Shown here piece after piece: positions 55,047 through 64,000 of a stretch of DNA of 64,000 nt. Numbering within the stretch: the stretch's first letter is position 1; every line of letters starts with the position of its first letter. The notes under the pieces are model-generated. The model was given only the letters and a program-made list of their open reading frames with translations, had not been told where the DNA came from and ran no database searches. The DNA comes from Pelecanus crispus. Lineage: Eukaryota; Chordata; Aves; Pelecaniformes; Pelecanidae. The stretch lies in the NCBI RefSeq assembly GCF_030463565.1, contig NC_134675.1, positions 13,041,862 through 13,105,861 of the forward strand, in the 5' to 3' direction. The position numbers and the translations under genes are program-made.

Positions 55047-55774
55047 TTGCCCAGAGAGGTAGTGGAGGCCCCATCCCTGGAAAAATTCAAGGTCAGGTTG
55101 GACAGGGCTCTGAGCAACCTGATCTAGTTAAAGATGTCCCTGCTCACTGCAGGGGGGGGTGGGCTAGATGATTGTCCTGGTTTTGGCTGGGATAGAGTTA
55201 ATTTTCTTCCTAGTAGCTGGCATAGTGCTGTTTTTTGGATTTAGGATGACAAGAATGTTGATAACACACTGATGTTTTAGTTGTTGCTAAGTACTGCTTA
55301 TGCTAGTCAAGGACTTTTCAGCTTCCCATGCTCTGCCAGGTGCACAAGAAAATGGGAGGGGACACAGCCAGAATAGTTGATCCAAACTGACCAAAGGGCT
55401 ATTCCATACCATATGACGTCATGCTCAGTATATAAACTGGGGGGGGGGGGGTTGGCCGGGGGGAACTTGGGAACTGGCTGGGTATTGGTCGGCGGGTGGT
55501 GAGCAATTGCATTGTACATCACTTGCTTTGCATATTATTATTATAATTATTATATTATTATTATTATCATTACCATTTTACATTATTTCAATTATTAAAC
55601 TGTTCTTATCTCAACCCAGGAGTGTTTCTCACTCTTACTCCTCCAATTCTCTCCCCCATCTCACCGGAGCAGGGGGAGTGAGTGAGCGGCTGCGTGGTGC
55701 TTAGTTGCTGGCTGGGGCTAAACCACGACAATGATCTCTACAGGTTCCTTCCAACCCAAAGCATTCTATGATTC
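55047..55774 (+). mobile_element. Short CR1 3' fragment inserted in the larger CR1
   Basis: The host CR1 breaks off at GGAGGTGATT and resumes at about 55775 with AAGACAGCCAGCA, exactly as in the uninterrupted CR1 at 34640. Between them is a CR1 3' end (TGCCCAGAGAGGTAGTGG to CATTCTATGATTC), which itself contains a solo LTR. Confidence 0.88.
55173..55730 (+). mobile_element. Solo LTR, ERVL-like family (copy H)
   Basis: TGTCCTGG...CCACGACA with perfect ATGAT duplications (55168-55172 and 55731-55735). The CRE is at 55414-55421. This is the youngest layer of the nest. Confidence 0.94.
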
Positions 55775-57037
55775 AAGACAGCCAGCATGTCTTCACCAAG
55801 GGCAAGTCCTGCCTGACCGACCCAGCAGCCTTCTATGATGGAGTGACTACATCAGTAGACAAGGGAAGAGCGACTGACATCATCTACCTGGACTTGTGCA
55901 AGGCCTTGGACATTGTCCCCCACAACATCCTTCTCTCTACATTGGAGAGATATGGATTTAATGGATGGACTGTTTGGTCGATAAGGAACTGGCTAGATGG
56001 TCACATCCAGAGGGTAGTTGTCAACGGCTCAATGTCAGATGGAGATCAGTGACAAGTGGAATCCCTTAGGGGTCCATACTGGGACCGGTGCTGTTTAACA
56101 TCTTCATCAATGACATAGACAGTGGGATCGAGTGCACCCTCAGCAAGTTTGCAGACAACACCAAGCTGAGTGGTGCGGTTGACGCACCTGAGGGATGGGA
56201 TGCCATTTAGAGGAACCTGGACAAGCTCAAGAAGTGGGCCTGTGTGAACCTCATGAGGTTCAACAAGGCCAAGTGCAAGGTCCTGCACCTGGGTCAGGGC
56301 AACCCCTGGTATCAGTACAGGCTGGGGGATGAAGAGATTGAGAGCAGCCCTGCAGAGGAGGACTTGGGGGGACCGGTGGGTGAAAAGCTGGACATGAGCC
56401 AGCAACGTGCGCTTGCAGCCCAGAAAGCCAATCCTATCCTGGGCTACATAAAAAGAAGTGTGGCCAGCAGTTCGAGGGAGGTGATTCTGCCCCTCTACTC
56501 CACTCTGGTGAGACCTCATCTGGAGTACTGCATCCAGATCTGGAGCCCTCAGCACAGGAAAGACATGGACCTGCTGGAGCGGGTCCAGAGGAGGCCACAA
56601 AAATGATCAGAGGGATGGAACACCTCTCCTATGAAGAAAGGCTGAGAGACTTGGGATTGTCCAAGCCTGGAGAAGAGAAGGCTGCGGGGAGACCTTATTG
56701 CAGCCTTTCAGTACTTAAAAGGGGGCTTATAAGAAAGATGGGGACAGATTTTTTTTAATAGGGCCTGTTGCAGTAGGCCAAGGGGTAATGGTTTTAAACT
56801 AAAAAGAGGGTAGATTCAGACTAGATATAAGGAAGAAATTTTTTATAATGAGGGTGGTCAAGCACTGGAACAGGTTGCCCAGAGAGGTGGTAGATGCCCC
56901 ATCCCTGGAAACATTCAAGGTCAGGTTGGACGGGGCTCTGAGCAACCTGATCTAGTTGAAGATGTCCCTGCTCATTGCAGGGGGGTTGGACTAGATGACC
57001 TTTAAAGGTCCCTTCCAACCCAAACTTATGATTCTAT

Positions 57038-57576
57038 GATGTGCCCTGAAGGAAGCTGTGACCCCATGGAGAGCCCACGCAGGAGCAAGCTCCTGGCAGG
57101 AACTGCAGCCTGTGGAGAGGAGCCCATGCTGGAGCAGGTTTGCTAGCAGGACCTGTGGTCCCATCGGGGGCCCACGCTGGAGCAGTCCATTCCTGAAGGA
57201 CTGCACCACATGGAAAAGGACCCCTGCTGGAGCAGTTCTTGAAGAACTGCAGCCTATGGGAAGGATCCACATTGGAGAAGGTCGTGAAGGACTGTCTCCT
57301 GTGGGAGGGGCACCACGCTGGAGCAGGGGAAGAGCGTGAGGAGGAAGGAGCGGCAAAGACAAAGCGTTATGAACTGACCACAACCCCCATTCCCCGTCCC
57401 CCTGCACTGCTTGAAGGGAGGAGGCAGAGAAGTCAGGAGTGAAGTTGAGCCTGGGAAGAAGGGAGGGGTGGGGGGGAAGGTGTTTTTTAGATTTGTTCTT
57501 CTCATTATCCTACTTGGATTTGATTGGTAGTAAATTAAATTACTTTCCCCAAGTCAAGTCTCTTTTGCCCATGACG
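57038..57576 (+). mobile_element. Long GC-rich LTR, right part
   Basis: It continues the LTR begun at 51351, from GATGTGCCC through the GCTGGAGCAG-type repeats to CCCATGACG, and stops about 170 bp before the normal LTR end. Confidence 0.85.
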
Positions 57577-57835
57577 TTGTGGTGGGTTGACCTTGGTTAG
57601 CCACCAAGTACCCACCAAGCCGCTCTATCACTCCCCCTCCATCAGCAACATGGGGAGAAAAATACTACTGAAAGCTTGTGGGTTGAGACAAGGACAGGGA
57701 GATCACTCAGCTGTTACCGTCTCTCTTCTGCTGGACTATCCAGTGCGGGTCCCCCATGAAGTACAGGTCTAGCCAGAAAACCTGCTCCTGCATGGGCTTC
57801 TCTCCATGGGCTCCTCTTTCCTTGCCACCAATCTT
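57577..57835 (-). mobile_element. Long GC-rich LTR end in inverted orientation
   Basis: It starts TTGTGGTGGGTTGACC like the LTR at 40477 but abuts the plus-strand LTR directly, giving a head-on arrangement. It fades out near 57835. Confidence 0.75.
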
Positions 57836-60422
57836 CATATCATCTTTTATCTACCTAAATGTGCAGACAGGCACTTTTGCATAATACCATTGTCTTCATC
57901 TGCTGTTCAGGTGTACCCTTAGAAAGAATATAGGCCTTTCTTCCTTTGCAGAACCTTCTATATGTATAAACACAGTATTTTCATCCTATTCAAACACAAT
58001 TTAACTTTTTAAGTATGTCTGAACACAGCATAAGAGAACCGGTATTTATCTTCAGGGTTATGACACCCCAGGTTGTACCAGTTTAGATTTTCAATTTAAT
58101 CTTCAGTGGGGCAGGAAAAAGCTTTAAGAACAAGATATCTAAAGATTCTTAGTAAGAAAATGCAGAAATTGAAGTCTGATCCATCAGAGACATGGAAGTG
58201 TCCTCTTAATTTTCTTAAGTATAAAGTTAGGTAGGAATCTCAACCTCTGAAAAATCCTGTTTATTAACTCAGTGATCTCTCTTCTTTTAAATATAAAAAA
58301 GATAATTGAACCTTATAAAAAAATTGCATTTAAGAAAAGTACAATTCAAAAAACAATCCCCAGAAATATAAAATTCAACCTCTTTGCATACAAACATTGC
58401 TTGATAAATAAAGCAAACAAACAAAAAAACCCTACCACCCACACCTTCTAAATTCATTATAAAAACTTATTTTTTTCTTCAAGAGTTTTATTCTACAGAA
58501 GCTTCCAGGAAATTTTTCTGCTGCTCTAAAGTATGTAGCTAAATCTTTACAAAATTTTTCTTCCAGTAGGATCCTTGGTGCTTTGCATGCACAATACATT
58601 ACTATTTAATAAGAGTTAAACAAATATTAAAGGCAGTCTTGCACACATTACATTTACTTCACTCTAGTCACATACTGCTTTGAACTAATTATCTCCAAGT
58701 TCTTTAGAGCTCTGCTCTTCTGAAAGTCCACAACATTTTAAATATCTGGATTTTAACTGTTTTAGAGGTGAGATAAGCCTTAATGAGTGCACAAAAGTGT
58801 CCATTAATACTGCATACATAGGTTATACACTAAATCTGTAACGGTACTTAGCCTTCTGCAAGTGTTCATCCCACAGCTCGCAATACATCCAAGCACTTCC
58901 ATTGAGGGTATCAGGTTAAGAAGTCCTTGCCACTGACAGTATCTCGTTTGCCTGGCTCTGCCCACATCTATTACACATCAGTTTTCCTTTCAAGATTGGC
59001 TAGGTCTCTTGACCTGTCAAAACCATTTGTCTTTAAACCATAGTTGTTAAAGTTACCTGCCACTCCAGAATACTGAGTTCAAACAAAACAAGTCGTCTTT
59101 CACTTCTTCCTAAACTTGTTTTAAAGACCTTACTTTCCAAGCATTGCCTTATACAAATGTTCTTTCTGTATTATCCTTCTCCCCAGCTTCAGCTTCCATC
59201 CAAGTCATTTTACCATTGCTTTATAGAAAAATTCTTTCAGTCATCTGACAACAAGCAGTCCAATCACTTGCCTAACTTTTCTGCATGTCAGTTCCTCATA
59301 ACAATACTCTCTCTCAGGATCACTGCAGCATTTTTTCCTGACCTAGTCTCTTTGCACAGCTAGCTGCAATACATGGCCTCTCTGTGGTTTCTGGTTTCTC
59401 ACCAAGGGCTGCTTGTTACAAAGAACTTGTAGCTTTCACCTCTGAAAACCTCTGTATTTCAGTCAATACTCAAATCACATAAAGAGTGTAAAGCAGAACA
59501 CAAGACAAACGCAAAAAGTCTCTGGTCTTCAGCAGCACAACAAATGCCACACTCCCCAATTATGGCTGCAATTCTACCTACCCCACATAATGCTGGATAG
59601 AAAGAAACCATAAGTGTGGACTTCCAAGAGCTTTGTTGCCAAACCCCAGTGAGTCTTTGCTAAGCGTACGTGAACAGCAATTGCTCAGTGCTTATTTGTC
59701 CAGAGTTGAATTTTTTTATTAGTAGTTCACTGGTTTTTCCATTAGGACAAGCTATGTCCTTATCAAACATATATGCGCTCTAAAATTTCATCTCTCTGCT
59801 TTAAAAGTTATTAGATCCAGAAAGGCTACAGTTTCTTTCTTTGGCTGAAGTTTTCTTAGAAGTTCATTCCAAGTAGCTTAAAGCATACATCTATAAATGA
59901 GAAAGACAAGTCTTAATAGCTGATCTTGTGCATTCGAAAACAATTGCAAACAAGGACTTCCAAATTTAAATATGAAGTATCTTCCAGCATAAATAGAGCC
60001 ATGGACAGGCTCACAGCACTATTTTTATTTTCTCCCAGTACCAAAGGATTCTTCTATGCCTTCTTCAGAAGCATTTCTCACCTGCTATATCATCTACCCT
60101 AGCATGCTGTATTAACTCCGAAATAAGAGGATGCCAGTTTTAATCCTTAAACTTGGAGCAATCCAAATTTTGACCAGCTCCTAGACACTGGTGTTTCCAA
60201 TCTGTTAGAGGAAGCATATTTCTTCAAAGTTTTAGAATCAGTGGTCCCTTCCCTCCTTCCACCTGGTGATCTCTCATTTACAATTAAATTTCCGAACTAC
60301 TGCCAAACTATTTCCTGTGTACTTTAAACCAGAGCAATTTTTTTTCATTACAGTACATGAAACCCAACAGCTCATAGTTGTTTTGGTTTTTTTAATCTTA
60401 TATTACTAACCAGTTTTAAGAA
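57836..60422. other. Stretch without recognised features
   Basis: AT-rich non-coding sequence; no gene or repeat seen. Confidence 0.5.
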
Positions 60423-61007
60423 TGTTGTGGTTTAGCCCCAGCCAGCAACTAAGCACCACGCAGCCGCTACCCCTACTAAGCTCACTCCCCCTACCCCGAT
60501 GGGATGAGGGAGAGAATCGGAGGAGTAAGAGTGAGAAAAACTCCTGGGTTGAGATAAGAACAGTTTAATAATTGAAATAAAGTAAAATAGTAGTAGTAGT
60601 AATAATAACTATATAATAATAATAGTAATAATAATAATAATATACAAAGCAAGTGATGCACAATGCAATTGCTCACCACCCGCCGACCGATACCCAGACA
60701 GTTCCCGAGCAGCGATCGCTGCTCCCCAGCCAACTCCCCCCAGCTTATATACTGAGCATGACGTCACATGGTATGGAATAGCCCTTTGGTCAGTTTGGAT
60801 CAACTATTCTGGCTGTGCCCCCTCCCAGTTTCTTGTGCACCTGGCAGAGCATGGGAAGCTGAAAAGTCCTTGACTAGCATAAGCAGTACTTAGCAACAAC
60901 CAAAACATCAGTGTGTTATCAGCATTCTTCTCCTACTAAATCCAAAACACAGCACTATGCCAGCTACTAGGAAGAAAATTAACTCTATCCCAGCCAAAAC
61001 CAGGACA
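60423..61007 (-). mobile_element. ERVL-like LTR, complete (copy I)
   Basis: Complete minus-strand LTR with TGTTGTGG and CAGGACA ends on the plus strand and a CRE at 60759-60766. The flanks AAGAA and GTCTA do not match. It equals copy B but keeps the terminal bases that copy B lost. Confidence 0.92.
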
Positions 61008-64000
61008 GTCTAATGAAATAGCATCATAGATAAGTAGGCCTGGAAGAGTCCTCAAAATTATCATCTATTTTAAATGGTTTTCTTGACAGAAAAATAAGGT
61101 GATTATAACTAAACCCCATTTTCCAAGTCCTGTGTTTTCTGTTTACTATCTTTCTGTACTTCCCAAGCATTTTTGAAGAACTATGCAGCCCAAAAAGCTC
61201 CTTTGAAATTTTGTAAGAATACCTATATTTTCACTTTCAAATCACTAATGGAATTTAAATGAAAAATAATCCAAGGACATGCCAAATATGGTTTATCAGA
61301 ACTCCCTAGGAGACCATGCAAGAAGTTCAGCTGTAGATTATTCTTGTAGGTAGAAGAAACTAACCTTCCTAATGAAAACTACCTCTCAGCGTGCACCTAT
61401 AATTTCCTTGTTTTTTATACTACAGCTTCCATAAATAAGTTAAAGTAAGCAATGTTTCTGATTTGAAGAACGGTAGCTGACCAAAGAAACAAAGCAACTT
61501 TATTCCTTTTTAGATCAACCCAGGAGATGCATTACTATTTAATTCATATATGGGACAAGATAACCAAATAAGTTTTCCTTCCTGCTAGTAATGTGAGAAA
61601 TCGACTCACCGCATCTTCTTATTTATTCAGCACCTACCATCCACCACAAATAGTCAATACTGGTAGTTTTACCAGCATTTTGAAAATGTGCAAATTACTT
61701 AAAAGTAAAAGCTTTACTGTTGTAATCATAGAATCATTTAGGTTGGAAAAGACCTTTAGGATCATCAAGTCCAACCATAAACCTAACACTGCCAAGTCCA
61801 CCACTAAACCATGTCCCTAAGCACCATGTCTACACGTATTTTAAATACCTCCAGGGATGGTGACTCAACCACTTCTCTGGGCAGCCTGTTCCAATGCTTG
61901 ATAACCCCTTCAGAGAAGAAATTTTTCTTAATATCTAATCTGAACCTCCCCTGGTGCAACTTGAGGCCATTTCCTCTCGTCCTATCGCTTGTTATTTGGG
62001 AAAAGAGACCAACACCCACCTTGCTACAACCTCCTTTCAGGTAGCTGTAGAGAGCGATAAGGTCTCCCCTCAGCCTCCTCTTCTCTAGGCTAAACAATCC
62101 CAGTTCCCTCAGCCGCTCCTCATAAGACTTGTTCTCCAGACCCTTCTCCAGCTTCGTTGCTCTTCTTTGGACACACTCCAGCACCTCAATATCTTTCTTG
62201 TAGTGAGGGGCCCAAAACTGGACACAGTATTCGAGGTGCGGCCTCACCAGTGCCGAGTACAAAGGAACGTAGTCCCTAGTGCTGCTGGCCACACTATTCC
62301 TGATACAAGCCAGGATGCTGTTGGCCTTCTTGGCCACCTGGGCACACTGCCGGCTCATATTCAGCCGGCTGTCGACCAACACCCCCAGGTCTTTTTTGGC
62401 CAGGCAGCTTTCCAGCCACTCTTCCCCAAGCCTGTAGCGCTGCATGGGGTTGTTATGACCCAAGTGCAGGACCCGGCACTTTGCCTTGTTGAACCTCATA
62501 CAGTTGGCCTCGGCCCATCGATCCAGCCTGTCCAGATCCCTCTGTAGAGCCTTTCTATCCTCAAGCAGATCAACACTCCTGCCCAACTTGGTGTCATCTG
62601 CAAACTTACTGAGGGTGCACTCAATCCCCTCATCCAGATCATTGGTAAAGATATTAAACAGAACTGGCCCCAATACTGAGCCCTGGGGAACACCACTTGT
62701 GACCGGTCACCAACTGGATTTAACTCCATTCACCACAATTCTTTGGGCCCTGCCATCCAGCGAGTTTTTTACCCAGTGAACAGTACACTCATCCAAGCCA
62801 TGAGCAGTGGGTTTCACCAGGAGAATGCTGTGGGAAACAGTGTCAAAGGCTTTACTAAAGTCCAGGTAAACAACATCCACAGCCTTTCCCTCATCCACTA
62901 AGCGGGTCTCCTTGTCACAGAAGGAGATCAGATCAGTCAAGCAGGACCTGCCTTTCATAAACCCATGCTGACTGGGCCCGATCACCTGGTTGCCCCGTAC
63001 GTGCCGTGTGATAGCACTCAAGATGATCTGCTCCATAACCCTCCCTGGTACCGAGGTCAGACTGACAGGCCTGTAGTTCTCTGGATCCTCCTTCCAGTCC
63101 TTCTTGTAGATGGGTGTCACATTTGCTAACCTCCAGTCAACTGGGACCTCCCCGGTCAGTACCCTTGGGTGGATCCCATCCAGCCCCATAGACTTGTGTA
63201 TGTCTAAGTGGTGTAGCAGGTTGCTAACCATTTCCCCTTGGATTATGGGGGCTTCATTCTGCTCCCTGTCCCTGTCTTCCAGCTCAGGGGGCTGGGTGCC
63301 CCGGGAACAACTGGTCTTACTATTAAAGACTGAGGCAAAGAAGGCATTGAGTACCTCAGCCTTTTCCTCATCTTTTGTCGCTATGTTTCCCCCTGCATCC
63401 AACAAAGGGAGGGCTAAGGAAAACCTCCATCTTTTGTTGCTAATGTATTTAAAGAAACATTTTTTACTGTCTTTTATGGCAGTAGCCAGATTAAGTTCTA
63501 GTTGGGCTTTGGCCCTTCTAATTTTCTCCCTGTATAACCTAACAAGATCCTTGTAGTCCTCCTGAGTTGCCTGCCCCTTCTTCCAAAGGTCATAAACTCT
63601 ATCTTTTTTTTTTTTCCTGAGTTCCAGCCAAAGCTCTCTGTTCAGCCAGGCCGGTCTTCTTCCCCGCTGGCTCGTCCTTTGGCACATGGGGACAGCCTGC
63701 TCCTGCACCTTTAAGATTTCCTTCTTGAAGAATGTCCAGCCTTCCTGGACTCCTTTGCCCTTCAGGACTGCCTCCCAAGGGACTCTGTCAACCAGGCCCC
63801 TAAACAGGCCAAAGTCTGCCCTCCAGAAGTCCAAGGTAGCAGTGCTGCTGACCCCCCTCCTTACTTCTCCGAGAATCAAAATCTCTGTCATTTCGTGATC
63901 GCTATGCCCAAGACGGCCTCCAACCTTCACATCACCCACAAGTCCTTCTCTGTTCGCAAACAACAGGTCCAGCGGGGCACCTTCCCTAGTTGGCTCACTC
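60437..64000. repeat. 3.56-kb direct repeat, copy 2 (cut by window end)
   Basis: It matches 9992-13555 at a constant offset of 50,445 bp. The left boundary lies inside an intact LTR end, so this looks like the original arrangement and copy 1 the derived one. Confidence 0.93.
61724..64000 (-). mobile_element. CR1 LINE, second copy, cut by window end
   Basis: It matches 11279-13555, including the TGA in ORF2, here at 62709-62707. ORF2 frames are 63963-62707 and 62673-61804. Sharing the same nonsense mutation shows that the pair arose by duplication, not by separate insertion. Confidence 0.92.

Larger units (their letters stand above)
53205..56606 (+). pseudogene. CR1 ORF2 remnant
   Basis: Endonuclease pieces lie at 53205-53654 (LKSLYTNARSMGNKQEELE, ITETWWDESHDW) and 53782-54108 (LLGDFNHTD). 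The linker is at 54090-54341 and reverse transcriptase at 54568-55062 and 55768-56606. Frames change several times, and 55047-55774 is a foreign insertion. Confidence 0.85.
51799..57037 (+). mobile_element. Full-length CR1 inserted in an LTR, itself interrupted
   Basis: The 5' end (GGAGCTGCTCTGGAGCTGG) matches that of the CR1 ending at 15678. The leader contains GTATAAAAAG (51980-51989). ORF1 remains at 52270-53200, ORF2 at 53205-56606, both broken many times. A second CR1 fragment (about 55047-55774) interrupts it at GGTGATT. The tail ATTCTATGA ends at 57037. The reverse-transcriptase box reads FADN (AAC at 56157-56159). GATGTCGCC and GATGTGCC at the ends suggest a short target duplication. 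Confidence 0.88.

Overview
The window looks like a piece of a bird sex chromosome. It carries one host gene, spindlin (SPIN1-like), complete and intact on the minus strand. Its five coding exons are spread over 40 kb: 42705-42654, 20188-20140, 5924-5671, 4680-4447 and 2539-2340. Joined at canonical GT-AG sites they give 262 codons plus a stop. Everything else I could recognise is transposon sequence: CR1 LINEs and LTR retroelements of several families. By my own hand sum they fill about half of the window. Birds have a Z and a W spindlin copy, and an ERV/CR1 load this heavy is typical of avian W chromosomes. My best guess is therefore the W gametolog, but that is inference.

Layout. 1-8216: likely spindlin 3' UTR, last three coding exons and short introns, almost repeat-free. 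8217-15678: solo LTRs, CR1 pieces, a fold-back junction, then a nearly full-length CR1 on the minus strand. 16069-18155: a solo LTR nested in another of the same family, each with its own target-site duplication. 20140-20188: small spindlin exon, beside an LTR at 20301-20923. 23245-30914: an older LTR containing an ERVL-like provirus (LTR, primer-binding site, gag, protease-RT-RNaseH-integrase, no env, LTR). 32268-36775: CR1 fragments and a solo LTR. 38485-40112: an internally deleted minus-strand ERV that keeps an uninterrupted 228-codon coiled-coil frame. 40477-41578: solo LTR. 42654-42709: first coding spindlin exon. 43442-46474: three LTRs. 46475-51350: nothing recognisable. 51351-57835: a four-layer nest (LTR, CR1, CR1 fragment, solo LTR). 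60423-64000: an LTR, unique sequence and a CR1 that repeat 9992-13555.

Only spindlin looks like a functioning host gene. It should encode a three-repeat Tudor-like chromatin reader with its methyl-lysine cage intact. The retroelements are nearly all broken by stops, frameshifts or deletions, and most survive as solo LTRs. The main points for a second look are the spindlin copy itself, the 3.56-kb repeat with its fold-back breakpoint, the nested insertions that allow relative dating, the CRE-bearing LTR family (nine copies), and the 228-codon frame at 38644-39330. Retroelement family names here are by recognition, not by database search.
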